Source: Buddleja alternifolia (lineage: Eukaryota > Streptophyta > Magnoliopsida > Lamiales > Scrophulariaceae). From it: a DNA stretch of 64,000 bases. Shown here piece by piece: positions 22,901 through 34,419 of this stretch. The stretch lies in the NCBI GenBank assembly GCA_019426215.1, contig CM033404.1, forward strand, positions 3,658,001-3,722,000. Direction: 5' to 3'. A model generated the notes under the pieces. It was not told the origin of the DNA. It saw only the letters and a list, made by a program, of their open reading frames with translations, and made no database searches. A program made the translations under genes and the position numbers. The stretch's first letter is position 1; every line of letters begins with the position of its first letter.

Positions 22901-25133
22901 TCTGGGGAGATGTATATTAACTGCAATTTATATAATCAACAGAACTCCCTCACCTTTGCTTAATGGTAAAACCCCATTTGCTGTTTTACATAATAAAGTC
23001 CCAAAGTTTTCTCATTTAAAAGTGTTTGGTTGTTTGTGTTATGCTAAGATTTTACCACAACCAGATAAGTTTCAACCTAGGTCTAGACCTTGTGTTTTTA
23101 TGGGCTATGCAGCTGCACAAAAGGGGTATAAACTTTTGGATTTAAATACCAATACCTTCTTGGTTTCTAGAGATGTAATTTTCCATGAGAATATATTTCC
23201 TTTTCTATCAAATACCTCTGATTCTCAAAAATTTTCTACTTTGGATACTCATCAATATTATGAGGATTTTGTTAATCCTTATATTTTACATAATGAGGTT
23301 GTATCTGAACCTCCTTCTCATGATGTGATTCCTACTGATCTTCATGATCATGCTTCCACTGATGTTATTAATCATGCCCCTAATGTATCTTCTGATCCTG
23401 GTTTGAGGAGATCAACAAGGGTTTCACATCCTCCTATTTGGTCAAAGGACTATGTTTCATCTAATGTCTGCTCTACTTATCATCTTATTTCTGATTATGT
23501 GTCTTATGATAGATGTAGCCCTTCTTATCAATCTTTTTTGTCAACCTTAAACAATGATGTTATTCCTAAGAATTTTTATGAAGCTGTTAAACATGATCAT
23601 TGGAAAAGGGCTATGGACACAGAAATTAAAGCTTTAGAGTTAAACAACACATGGGAGTTAGTTAACTTACCACCGGGTAAAAATCCTATTGGATGTAGAT
23701 GGGTTTATGCAATAAAGTATAAATCTGATGGCACAATAGAGAGGTATAAGGCCAGGCTTGTGGCCAAGGGCTATACCCAACAAGAAGGTCTGGACTATAC
23801 AGATACCTTTTCTCCAGTGGCTTAGCATGTCACTGTCAGAACTGTTATCTCTTTGGCTGCTTTTAAGAATTGGCCTTTGTGCCAAATGGATGTTACTAAT
23901 GTTTTTTTGCAGGGAGACCTATATGAGGAGGTATATATGCAAGTACCTTTGGGTTTTAGCAATCAGGGGGAGACAGGTAAAGTGTGCAGATTACTAAAAT
24001 CTCTTTATGGCCTTAAACAGGCTTCTAGACAGTGGAATGTTAAATTTACTGATGTTATGCATAAAGCAGGATTTAAACAGTCAAAAAATGATTATTCTTT
24101 GTTTACAAAGGATAGGGGGAGTGATATAGTCATTCTTTTAGTTTATGTTGATGACATCTTAATCACAGGATCTAATAATGAGATGATTGATGATTTAAAG
24201 TCTTACTTAAACAAAACCTTCTATATGAAAGATTTAGGGGACTTAAAGTATTTTTTGGGTATTGAAATAGCAAGATCATCAAAAGGGATTTATTTAAACC
24301 AGAGAAAATATACTTTAGAGCTACTAACAGCTGCAGGTATGCTTGGATGCAAACCTTTGAGTATCCCTATGGAGCAGAATACAAAGTTAACTTCTGCAGA
24401 ATATGATAAAGGTATAAATTCACAAGAAAATGATCCTGTGGTGGAGAATGTTACATACTATCAGAAAATAGTTGGGAAGTTGATTTATCTATGCATGACT
24501 AGACCAGATATCAGCTACTCTGTCCAAGTACTAAGTCAATTCATGCACCAACCCAAGAGGTCACACATGGAAGCCATGACAAGAGTGTTGAGATATTTGA
24601 AGGGAAGACCTGGATTAGGTTTGTTATTGTCTTCAGATGGTGATTTCAAGATACGAGGATGCTGTGATTCAGACTGGGCAGCATGCCCTATGACCAGAAG
24701 ATCACTTACTGGATTTGCAATTCAGATTGGGAAATCTCTTGTTTCCTGGAAAACAAAAAAACAAAATGTGGTATCCAGATCATCAGCAGAAGCAGAGTAC
24801 AGAGCTATGGCCACTGTTATTAGTGAGATCATGTGGTTAATTGGTCTACTTAAGGATTTGGGAATTGAGCAAAATTCTCCAGTTGACTTATACTGTGACA
24901 GTAAGTCAGCCCTACACATTGCAGCAAATCCGGTATACCATGAAAGGACCAAACACATAGAGGTTGATTGTCATTTTATAAGAGAAAAGATTCAAGATGG
25001 GATTGTCTCTACACACCATGTTTCTAGCCAAGAACAGCCAGCAGATATACTTACAAAGGCCTTGGGGAAGTTGCAGTTTGAACATCTTCTTGACAAGTTT
25101 GGTGTCCTTGACTTATATGGACAACAAACTTGA
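19967..25133 (+). pseudogene. gag-pol of copia A
   Basis: One frame starts at ATG 19967 and is interrupted by the hAT 20223-21014, whose removal with one target copy keeps the frame. In order: gag; CCHC knuckle CEYCNGPGHTKATC (near 21508); RGGRGGRGG basic tract; protease DSGA (near 21933); integrase zinc motif (HLRFGH near 22360, CSVC), core signatures (DIWGPY, VDDFSR, TDNAW) and GIVERKHRH; reverse transcriptase YVDDIL (near 24143); RNase H (YCDSKSALH, ADILTKAL). Lesions: TAG at 22234-22236, a 1 nt loss near 22909, and TAG at 23823-23825. Frames on either side read through as normal copia sequence, so the damage is light. It cannot currently make a full polyprotein. Confidence 0.9.
20223..21014 (+). 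mobile_element. hAT element copy 1 (TAGGG-GTGTTCA type), 792 bp, in gag of copia A
   Basis: Ends TAGGGCTGTTCACGG and GAATGAACACCCCTA; perfect 8 bp duplication GATACACC (20215-20222, 21015-21022). Ends are packed with CGGTT/AACCG motifs. The interior carries a 72-codon frame (20483-20701) running into a splice-donor-like CAGGTAAGAAAT near 20695-20706, suggesting a captured first exon. A near-identical inverted copy lies at 25767-26534. Confidence 0.9.
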
Positions 25134-25140
25134 GGGGGAG
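25132..25140 (+). other. Polypurine tract of copia A
   Basis: GAGGGGGAG immediately upstream of the 3' LTR, the expected plus-strand priming site. Confidence 0.85.
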
Positions 25141-25346
25141 TATTAGAAGATAATTAATTTCCATGTATATATAAGTAGTTAGTTTCCATAATTAGTGGGT
25201 CAGTTTTTATTTGTTCCTTTATTAGTGTTAGTATAAATAGCTTTCCTTTGTTATATTCTTGTAATTAGAACACCTCTTCAAACGCAGTAACATAATGAGA
25301 AAACAGAGCTTTCCTTTTCTCTCTCTTTGCTCTCTCAATCTTGACA
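25141..25346 (+). repeat. 3' LTR of copia A
   Basis: Same length as the 5' LTR. Differences seen: C/T near position 64 and two A/T or A/C changes in the CTTCAAACGCAGTAACAT segment. Confidence 0.95.
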
Positions 25347-25351
25347 TGGAT

Positions 25352-26692
25352 GAAGCAAACATCTAATTTTTGGATCCTCATCGCAACTTTAATTGCCACG
25401 GTGGCATTTTCTGCAGCGATTACGCTACCTGGAGGAAATAACGATCATACGGGGATGCCATTACTTTTGAAGAGCAAGTGGTTCACAGTTTTTTTGGTAT
25501 CTGATGTGGTGGCAATGTTATGTGCAACAAAATCTATGCTAACTTTCTTGTTCATCGTTACCTCACGTTACTCTGAGGGTCAGTTTTTCAAAAGGTTACC
25601 CTCGTCGTTTAAGGTGGCACTGTTTACACTTGACTGCGCTGTTATTGCTATGCTTGTTGCTTTCACAACAGCCTTCTATTTGATCTTACATAAAGAAAAG
25701 GCTTGGATTCCCAAATGCGTCGTTGCTTTTACTGGTTTAACATTTATGCATACCTGTAGCTCCAAGTAGGGGTGTTCATTCGGTCCGAACCGAACCGAAC
25801 CGAAATTTCGGTTCGATAAAATCCGGAACCGAAACCGAACCGTAAAGGTCCAGTTCGGTTCGGTTGTAACCGAATTAAATTCGGTTTTAATTCGGTTACC
25901 GAGCGGTTAACCGAAATTTGAACCCAAAAATTGAAAATGTTAATTTGTTAGGGAAATTCAGAATTTCAAATGTAATCCCATGCCAAATCTAACTCAAATC
26001 CCAGAAAATTAACTCAATTGATGTAAAAAAATAAAGATATTGAATAACCTAATTCTAAATTTCTTACCTGGGTTTGAAAAATGGGAATGGGGTAATTGTG
26101 TGTGAGAAAGGGAGGAGGGATGGAAGAAAACTTGTCCGGCGGCATGGGCGGCGGCGGCGTGCGACGACAATGGCAGCGGCGGAGCTTGAGACTTCTTGTT
26201 GAGAGATGAGAGTTGAACTTGAGAGTGAAAGAGAAAGACAGCAGCGTGTGTGTGATGAATTGCTGATGAGTTGGGGTTTTCAAATTTAACATAAGTTCTT
26301 ATTTTGGCCCCTAAAGTCTATAAAAATCCCACAATAGACCCCTATATACATATAAAATTATATATAATTTCAAAACCTATTCGGTTTTCGGTTCGGTTAA
26401 CCGAAACCGAAAACCGAAATTTTCAAAATACAAAACCGAAAACCGAACCGAAAATTTTGGTTCGGTTTCGGTTCGAACCGAAACTTCGGTTTTCGGTTCG
26501 GTTAGGTCGGTTAACCAAACCGTGAACAGCCCTAGCTCCAAGGGATCCTTGTTTGCTTACTCTAGGAGAGAGCGGATGTTTTTCCCACTCCCGTCCAAGA
26601 AAGAGAGCATGTTTTCACTGTGCCGCCCGACCTGGAGAGAGCAGATGCAATCCATGTTTGCTACTGCTGCGAATTTTTTCTACAGAAACTAA
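25352..26692 (+). pseudogene. Copy A exon 5 remainder: PGG domain and C-terminus, split by a hAT element
   Basis: After the copia element the frame continues with ATLIATVAFSAAITLPGG, the PGG signature. Further hydrophobic stretches follow around VVAMLCATKSMLTFLFIV, VIAMLVAFTTAFYLIL and CVVAFTGLTF, giving about four membrane segments. The hAT at 25767-26534 interrupts after SSK. Behind it the frame resumes at 26543 (GSLFAYSRRERMFF) and stops at TAA 26690-26692. Apart from the insertions this exon is open throughout. Confidence 0.8.
25767..26534 (-). mobile_element. hAT element copy 2, 768 bp, inverted relative to copy 1
   Basis: Ends TAGGGGTGTTCATTCGG and CCGTGAACAGCCCTA; perfect 8 bp duplication GCTCCAAG (25759-25766, 26535-26542). 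Copy B keeps the unoccupied site (GCTCCAGG near 47889). It carries the same exon-like frame (26014-26292, minus) and the same donor-like CAGGTAAGAAATTTAG on the minus strand. Confidence 0.9.
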
Positions 26693-27319
26693 GGTGTTAT
26701 ACGTTTTCATTTCTAATTTGCCCAACGCTTGGAAAAGATCATGTCGTGTACTTCGAATCTACTACATGTTGAATGCAAGTAGTTCCTAACAAAAGTTCTG
26801 TGCTTTGATGAACACCCCTTTGTCAAGTTCGGATTCTCTGCTGTAAAAGGATATTTCATCTCGTATTTCACATCATGTGCAGAGGCATGACCGGGGCTGG
26901 TAGCCAGTAGCCACCCCCTCAATTCTAAAAAAAAAAAAATAGGCATATTTAAAAATTTTATAAAATTGCGCCCTATAATGTAAAATTTGCACTTTGGCCC
27001 CCTGTAAGAATTTTCTAGCTCTGCCACCGATCATATGTATACAATTTTTCCAAAATATAAGGTTGACTTGGAGTAGGTTTTCTATTTTGCCCTCGTCTTA
27101 GTCAACTGTATTTCACTAACCAAAGTTGCGAATGTAATTTTTCAAAATATAAAGGCGGTAAAATAATTTGTTTCTAACTGGAGGAGCTGATTATAAGGTT
27201 TATTTATAAGAGGTGGTATCATCAAACACATTTTTATTAATTTTATTTTTATGATTTTTTTTTAAAATGAAGGTAAAATTGTTAATTTATGATTTCGATC
27301 ACGTTTAACTAACTTTTCA
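26693..27319. other. 3' flank of copy A, duplicated backbone
   Basis: Aligns with 48640-49357. A ~145 bp segment with end-like motifs GACCGGGGCTGGTAGCC and CTCTGCCACCGATCAT (26887-27032) is present in both units (48928-49075), so it predates the duplication. No gene is seen. Confidence 0.6.
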
Positions 27320-27533
27320 AAAAAAGGAAAACACTATCTATTAGAATTAACAAATGCATTTCTCCTTTCCACTGAAACTGAAATTTTCCACTAAGATCAT
27401 TCGGATTCATAGTCTGATGACAAATACTGGCAATTCGTGAACAAATTGCACGACGTAGGTAGAACCCAGGGCCCAATTTCAGCTAGTACAATTTTCAAGG
27501 TATGGAGGGCTCGAAAAGCAAAAGCCAAACATA

Positions 27534-29104
27534 GGCTATGTTTGGTTATATTTTCAAGTCATATTTGGTCCAAAATTCCCGCCAAACAATATTTGTTTCA
27601 CACAATATTTCATAAAAAATACACAACTTTTTTCATCCAAAAAAACATAATCATTATTTTTCATTTTTCTCTCACTTTGTCTCCTATCTCATTCTCTCTC
27701 CTCTAGTTTTTATGCAAAAAATTTCTCTCTCCTCTTAATATCTACTATCTCTCTCTCCTCTCTCTCTCCTCACTCTTTCTCTTCTCTTTAACCGTGTCTC
27801 TTCTCTTTTTTTTTGTAATGTTTTGTCATATCTTTGACCGTGTACCATTAAACTTTAAAATAGAAAAAAGTTTGTTTGTTTGTAATTCTATCATGAAAAA
27901 TAGTATTGATAAAACATAGATTAAAATTTGTGGAGTTTTCTAAAGTAAAACTTTCAAATTTTGTTTTTCAAATTAGTTATAGTGAAAGTATTTGGATTTA
28001 TATATATATATCTATATTTATATACATATATATGTTATTTGTATATATTATTTTAAAGTTTTACTTATTTTTTATATGTGTGGCTGTGTATAATTTATCT
28101 CATTGCTAAATTTGTGATTTGATTGTGTGTGTGGATCGAGAAATGCATGTGTGTTACCCATATTTATATGTGTATGTTTTCTTAATGTATATTATGTGGA
28201 AAAAAAAAGGTCTTGGGACGGTCAAAGACAATTTGACCACGGTCAACTCGGGTTTGACCGAGTCAACCGCGTGGTCGACGCGGATTTGACCACGTGAATA
28301 GTGACTTGAAGCAAGGGTTTCTTATTTCGTGATTTTGGTTTGGATTTGGTAATTAACTTGTAGTAGAAGTGACCTAATTATCTAAGAATAGGATTGTATT
28401 TTAATAATTTTTTAAATAAATTACTTATTAATATTTTTTTTATAAATTAAATAAAAAAAAGGAAAAAAAAGAAAAAAGAAGGGGGGGGGGGGAGATTGTT
28501 CATCGTCTTCCCCAACCCCCCTCACACCCCTTTCCCACGCGCACACACACACAGTTTGAGCGCACACACACTGTTACACGCACACACAAACACACGCAAT
28601 TACACACATAGAAACACACACACAGTCACACACACACAAACACACAATTACACACACAGAAACACACACACAGTCACACACGCACACTGTTACAGATATA
28701 TATGTGTGTATATATATATATACTTTTCTTTTAATTTTATATAAACTACTATTACTACTATTACACATATATATATGTACACTAATATATATATATATAT
28801 ATACACACACTACTATTACTTACATATATACATATATATTTATCTATAGAATAATTATTTCAATCTCAATATTATATTATAATTTTTAATTATTGACAGA
28901 CAAAAACTTACATGATTTGACAGCTACATTAATTTATGTTCCCTCTGAAAACAAAACCAAACACTATCTCACCAAAAAATCACTCAAAAACCAACTCCCA
29001 AAACATAACCAAACATTATCCCATCAAAATTGCACGTGTCCCCATAAAATTTTCACCAATAATTCTCACCAAAATACCATCCCAAAACATAACCAAACAT
29101 AGCC
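27534..29104. mobile_element. PIF/Harbinger-like non-coding element, 1571 bp
   Basis: Ends GGCTATGTTTGGTTAT and CATAACCAAACATAGCC are flanked by a 3 bp duplication ATA (27531-27533, 29105-29107). Unit 1 has the empty site (CCAAACATAGGCTTCC near 1697-1712). Internally it holds CT-rich tracts, a CA microsatellite (about 28540-28690) and TATA repeats. It has no transposase. Confidence 0.75.
28540..28810. repeat. CA and TA microsatellites
   Basis: CACACA tracts followed by ATATAT tracts. They translate into His/Thr or Tyr/Ile repeats that are not genes. Confidence 0.9.
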
Positions 29105-29107
29105 ATA

Positions 29108-29857
29108 GGCTTCCATTGGGCCTCTACCACCCCGCTCGTTTTTGAGCCTTCCCAATGATTCCTATAACATATCCATTTTAATTTTTGGGTTTTTCGAAGG
29201 TATCCCTTGGCCCATAAACCTAGGGCTAATCCCCTGCTATAAAAAGGAGAAAAAAAATATTAGAGACACGATGCGGGAGAGTTAAAATTGTCATTAATTA
29301 ATGCACTCCATAATTATCGTGTAGGCATCCGGATATAAAGGACGTCCAACGGCGCTTGCCACAGTCCAATATTCATGTGGCAAGTTTCGTAATTTAACGC
29401 AAAACTTCTTTGTGAATCTGTTTCTCCAAAATCATTCACTGATGCCAATGTAAAAGAAACAAGGGTTGTCCCATAAATAACCAAAGACCACCTTCAGATT
29501 AATTTATACTAGACCAAATCTAATGGTTCTAGTGTTTATATCTCTCACACAGTAAAATATATTGTATCTGGACTTTCCACACACTTGTGTATGAGAGGTA
29601 GACACATAATTTATACTCGAACCACTGAATTTGGCCCGGCATAAAATTACCTGACCACCTCAGTAACCTCCACCAATCTTTCATATGCATCGAACTTAAA
29701 AATGTAAAATCTATTAGTGATGGTTGGCTGGTTGCCTTGACTTCCAAGAGTCCCTTCCGAATTGACATGTTTTTTTATTCATAGGATGGGTAAATGTTGT
29801 TGCCTATTTACTTGCTAGAAATTTCGGTGATTTAGCCGAGGGAACTGTTATCCCAGA
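29108..29857. other. Duplicated backbone of unit 2
   Basis: Aligns with unit 1 near 1705-1957, 2166-2260 and 3760-3910. It includes the SINE-free site. No gene is seen. Confidence 0.6.
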
Positions 29858-30000
29858 TTTATATTAGGGATAATTGCACTCACACTCCTTCAATAATGGA
29901 GTAATTACACAAACATTTCCTCATTAATTGATAATTACAAAAACCTCTCCTCGATTATGTTTTGGATTACATGGGCACCTCCTGCCAATTTTTTCGGGCA

Positions 30001-30026
30001 GATTTTTGATGACGTCATCAAAAATC
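30001..30026. promoter_or_regulatory. 26 bp perfect palindrome containing TGACGTCA
   Basis: GATTTTTGATGAC followed by its reverse complement. TGACGTCA is a consensus bZIP (TGA/CRE-type) binding site in plants. The sister copy keeps the core at 44559-44584. Function is inference. Confidence 0.55.
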
Positions 30027-30619
30027 TTTTTGACTTTCCCCAAAATACCCTCGGTCCAACCTGATCTAACCTGGACCAAAAAGTCCAAAATTTTTGAATG
30101 TCCAATATACCCCCAGGAGAGGTATATGTAATATATACCTACTATTCAGGGGGTGTTGATGTAATGTTTATTGTCGAATTTGATTAAAATTTGTTAATTA
30201 TTTTAATTTACTGAAACTAAAAAATATCAAGAATTAATTTTGAAATAAAAAATAGAAAGCCTTTGATTGATTTTGGATAGTTAAATAGTTCTTACTCTTT
30301 AAAAAAAATTAACAAGCAATTTGAAAATAAAATAAATTAAATATCTTTTACTCTTTAAATAAAATAATAATAAAATATTTAATATTTTTTATTATTTAAA
30401 TAAATTAATAATCACTAAAATATTTAATTAATTTTTTTGTTAATAATGAGCAATCATTTTTATTAGTTATTATATTCATAATATATATATATATATTCTA
30501 TTTGTTATTGAATTTATTTTATTAAAATCAATAAAATGTGCATAACTAATTTTAAAAATCATCAACTTATTGAGATTAATTATAATTGATAAATTATCAA
30601 ACTAAACAAATCACCAATT

Positions 30620-30643
30620 TTATTTTTAAATAATAAATAAATA

Positions 30644-30675
<32 letters not shown>

Positions 30676-30990
30676 GAAGATTACTTTTCATAAAAATAAC
30701 AGAAAAATTAAAAAAAAATTGCAAAAATATTATTTTCTTCCTATTTTTCTTCCTTCTTCTCCTTTTTCTTTTTCTCCATCTTCTTCTTCTTCCCCCTCCT
30801 GCTGCTTCTTCTTCTTCCTCCTCCTGCTGCTTCTTCTTCTTCCTTAGATCGGCTCTCCCCCGCCCCCCTCCCCTCACCTGCGTCGCCTCTCCCCCATCCC
30901 CACAGATCTACGACCCCGCCGGCTCCAGTGTGTGCGTGTGTTTTTGTATGTCTGTGTGATGTGTGTGTGAGATATATGTATATATATATA
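30620..30990. repeat. Simple-sequence block in MULE 'f'
   Basis: AAT repeats, a long CTT/CTCCT pyrimidine tract (30735-30845) and GT/TA repeats lie next to the insertion point of the inner MULE. Confidence 0.8.
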
Positions 30991-31250
30991 CCATTTTTGG
31001 GTCAAACTTGTTAAAATGACCGATTTTCGGTAATATTTAGCAATCTAACCTGAAGGCACCATTTGAAATGCCGCCTTCAATTTTTCATTTTTCCAGGATT
31101 TAAATTGAAGGCGCCATTTCAATTTATATATTTTTTTTATTTTTTTTTTGAAAATGGCGCCTTCAAATTGTTTTTTTTTTTTTTGAAATTAAAAATCCTA
31201 TTGTAGCAGTCAAGAAATGGCGCCTTCATTTTTTTATTTAATTTTTAATA
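30991..31250. repeat. Left terminal inverted repeat of MULE 'b'
   Basis: Contains several GGCGCCATTT/AAATGGCGCC half-palindromes and GTAGCAGTCA; it is the degenerate partner of 39300-39590. Confidence 0.85.
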
Positions 31251-31289
31251 TTGTTTTTAAAATTTGTTGAATTTATATGAGGATTTAGC

Positions 31290-31840
31290 TAAAAAAAACA
31301 ATTTCTTTTTCCTTAGTTCGGGCTCATTTTCTGTCATTTTCACAACATTTTTAGATTTTGACATGAACACATAAATTGTAGATTGATTCACAAATTTTCT
31401 AAAGGTGCAAGAATTGGTTTATTTCGATACCCAAGTGAAGAAATACATGTTAAAAAAGAGACATAAGAGTAGTTTCTTTTGCAAAAAAAGTTTATTCCTC
31501 AGTTTGGGATGATTTTTCGACGTTTTCTGCACATTTTTGAGCTTTGACTTGAACATATAAATTGTAGATTGACTCACAAAGTTTCTAATGATGTGAGAAT
31601 TAGTCTATTTCGATATCCGGGTGAAGAAATATGACATGTTAAAAAAGAGACATTCGAGCAATTTTTTTGCGAAAAAAATATTTTTTCTCTCAGTTCAGGA
31701 TGATTTTTTGACGTTTTCTTTACATTTTCATGCTTCGAATTGAATACATAAATTATAGATTGACTCATAAAGTTTCTAACGGTGTGATGATTGATTGTGA
31801 CGACAATTGAGTGAAGAACTATGACAAAGTAAAAAAAAAT
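31290..31840. repeat. Subterminal ~185 bp repeats of MULE 'b'
   Basis: Three monomers (starts near 31313, 31497 and 31687) share GACTCACAAAGTTTCTAA, TATTTCGATATCCGGGTGAA and GAAATATGACATGTTAAAAA with the arrays in MULEs 'a' and 'c'. Confidence 0.85.
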
Positions 31841-32000
31841 AGTAATAAATATAAACTACAAAACACTATCTATGTAGACAACACGAACGTCCAAGACACA
31901 CAAAATAAACGTCGAAGACATACAAAACGACGATATAAATTACAAACGAATGTCCAAGACATACAAAATAAGAAAAACTACATATGCGAGTTACAAATCC

Positions 32001-34419
32001 CTAAAAATGACCCCCCGTGCCACAAGTGCGTCTCTGACGCTGTCTCCTTGGTCGACCTTGTCGTCCCTCACCAACCGTATGATCAATTTGTGTTTGATCA
32101 TCCTCATAACCAGTCAAATTCAAATCCATATTTTGTGGACTAGGTAAATTCATTGAACTCGACTCTCCACGCTCTTGTATAGTTGTCATATACGAGTGAA
32201 ATGCAACAGGTGATGCATGAAACTCCGGACGTGTTGATATCTGTCCAGGTAAGAGATCTACGCTCATATCCTCGGAATAAGACTGTGCAAATGTAGACAT
32301 ATAAGGAGTGGAAGAAGACTCCATGTGTGGTTGTGGTGGATCAGGCACATAACACCCAACCCCCTCATTGTCCATATTATGGAAGTTGCCATGTGATGTT
32401 GAAGCACCACTAGTGAATGTAGATGGACCCGATTGTTCAAACGTTGACCTAAATGAAGTGGGATAAGGCCTTTCAAATGGAGGAACGTCATGTGGTGGAT
32501 CTTCTCGTTGTTGGGCATCTCTGTGTTGTCGCCTATTGTTTTCGTGTACAACTTGACGAGCTATGGTCGTGTAGCGATGCCTAAATGCCATCAATGAATC
32601 AAAGGTTTCATCTTCTTCAGGCATCGAGTCCGCACGAGCCACAATTTGTGCCATTTGCTCAGCCTATAAATCATGTAAAATTATAAAATTTAATTTTTTA
32701 TTACAAACAAAATTAAACAAAATTAATACTTTTAAGAAATCAAAATTTAATTTGATTTACATACCAAATGTGACTGCATAGGTGCATCTCCATATTGATA
32801 CCCGGTCTCCACATTCATGCCACCACGCCCTATGAATCGACGTGTAATTGCGTTATACCAATTTCTGTATCCAACAATGGTAGCGGGTGCACCCTCACTG
32901 ATCAATGGTCCATGCATAATTTTGGAGCGTCTGTTTGTCCATAAGTTTACATAGATATTATGGTGCATGCTCCAATTCTTACCAACATAACCTGTGCGAC
33001 TTTCATTGTGCAATGTATCCTGATCCCATATTGGATTTGGAGGAATATCCTGTTGTATTCCAAATTGGCGCAGAACACGCTCAGGGCGATGCATTTCCAC
33101 AATGTCATAGAAGATTAATGGACAATGTGATCTCCAATGTGCATATCCGTCTTCTGGTTGCAACCATGTAAGCTCGTTGGGATCATAAGGCTGCCAGATA
33201 AACTGCATTTAGGAAAACAAATATTATGAACAATATATCAATTATCAACAACTATGTAACAATATAAAAATAACATCATCAATTTTCTTACATTAGTCCA
33301 TGACATTTTATCCAAAATATCTCTAATAACTCATAGTTCCCTATGCGCCGTATGCATGTGACTGAGATGTTTTGACCACCTATATTTTATAGTTTATATC
33401 GTTAGTGAACATATACATTGATTATTAATATAATAAAAAACTATATAAAATATTTTACCGTGCACCATATGGGTACGTTGGAAGTGGCTCATTTCCATCA
33501 AGACGCATCGGCACCCATCGATCCTTTTCAGCTAACTGGACAGGCATTAATCTTTGTAACTGTGACCATGCCCAAATCTGTGAGATAATATAATTAATAC
33601 AACTTTAAATATGAAAGATGATTTCAATTAAGTATATACAAATTTAATTTTTACCTGCAAAAGTTGTATACCCCCACAAATATTTTTTGCATAATCTTTT
33701 GATGAATTGCACAATCCACGATATAGACACGCTAACACAGCACTACCCCAACTAAAGTACCGAACTCGCCCAATGTCACACATATGGTGGAGAAATAACA
33801 AATTCACAGAGTTGCCCGAGGTATCCGGGCACATGACTCCCCCTAGGAGATATAGTGCACATGCGCGAGCATATTGTACTACGCTTTCATCAGTTGTTCG
33901 ATCAGTGATGTTCATATTTCCAACATATGTATCCAGGGCACTAAGTTTCAGTCGCCCGCCTTTGAACGCAGACTGATCTGGACGAAATCCTAGTAAGTTC
34001 TCACAGAAATTTTGTCGTGCAACAGGACTCATGCTAAAATCTGTGCCTGTTATAGCATCACCCTCTATAGGGAGTCCCCAAATAGCTGCAATGTCCTCAA
34101 GTGTGACTGTTGCCTCCCCACAACGAAGATGAAATGTATGAGTTTCAGGGCGCCATCTTTCAACCAAAGCAGTGATCAAGGATGCATCAACCTGAAAACG
34201 CCCGCAACGTAACACTCCACCGAAACCCATATCATCCAATATATATAAAACACGCGTAGGTAAATCTTTTGCTACATGCCAAAACTTTCCATCATGGCGC
34301 CTAATGCGCAGTGAATCATCAACATCAATGTGTCCAGTATACGCCAGATCAGATCTATGAACGGACTGTAAATATAACACTTGATCATCAACTGGACCTG
34401 GAGCTACAACATCATCCAT
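32001..34419 (-). pseudogene. Plant mobile domain (PMD) gene, MAIN/MAIL-like, carried by a MULE
   Basis: Five exons join in phase with GT-AG introns: 34419-33655, 33577-33459, 33379-33292, 33202-32765 and 32663-32001, about 690 codons. Exon 1 has the PMD hallmarks: an N-terminal arm, then HTFHLRCGEATVTLEDIAAI and WGLPIEGDAITG, and RACALYLLGGVMCPDTSGN. Exons 2-4 continue the domain (WAWSQLQRLMPV, FIWQPYDPNEL). Exon 5 is a Pro/Ser/His-rich tail ending in a basic stretch (RPRRQRQRRTCGTGG). Related nuclear proteins MAIN and MAIL1 of Arabidopsis act in genome maintenance and transposon silencing, and PMD genes are known as passengers of plant transposons. One in-frame TGA (33333-33331) interrupts exon 3, where CGA would fit. 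Everything else is open, so the decay is slight. Confidence 0.85.

Larger units (their letters stand above)
19261..25346 (+). mobile_element. Ty1/copia retrotransposon A, 6086 bp, inserted in exon 5 of copy A
   Basis: Two 206 bp LTRs (19261-19466 and 25141-25346) differ at three positions by direct reading. The 5 bp duplication TGGAT lies at 19256-19260 and 25347-25351. Copy B has the empty site (AGGTGGATGAAGG near 47486). Protease, integrase, reverse transcriptase and RNase H occur in the copia order. The element is recent but carries a few lesions and a nested hAT (20223-21014). Confidence 0.95.
11367..26692 (+). pseudogene. Ankyrin-repeat/PGG-domain membrane protein gene, copy A (ACD6-like), disrupted
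   Basis: The exon set resolves by phase-consistent splicing: E1 11367-11448, E2 11634-12108, E3 15288-15529, E4 about 18626-19048, E5 19142-26692. Domain order is ankyrin repeats (E2-E4), then a PGG domain with four hydrophobic segments (E5), the layout of ACD6/ITN1-like plant membrane proteins that act in defence and stress signalling. Lesions: a frameshift near 11824; a net 7 nt loss in E3 relative to copy B; loss of the 5' end of E4 near a solo LTR; a 6 kb copia element in E5; a hAT element in the last 50 codons. The intron after E2 also holds two hAT elements and a MULE. It cannot make a normal protein. Family membership is secure; the exact orthologue is not. Confidence 0.85.
1516..27319. 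repeat. Tandem segmental duplication, unit 1
   Basis: Unit 1 begins with TATCTATTAGAATTAA and ends near CACGTTTAACTAACTTTT. The same start occurs at 27335 and the same end near 49357, so two copies lie head to tail. Shared single-copy landmarks in order are: the block around 1520-1712; the block around 1775-2260; the block 3850-3910 (matching 29783-29855); 9650-9960 (matching 39970-40220); the ankyrin/PGG exons; and the 3' flank 26640-27319. Differences between units are mostly later transposon insertions. Confidence 0.85.

Noticed and set aside
28496..28889. Overlapping frames over the CA/TA microsatellites
   Set aside because: They are translations of simple repeats and lie inside a non-coding element.
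30626..30877. Arg/Glu-rich 83-codon frame
   Set aside because: Antisense of CTT/CTCCT repeats.
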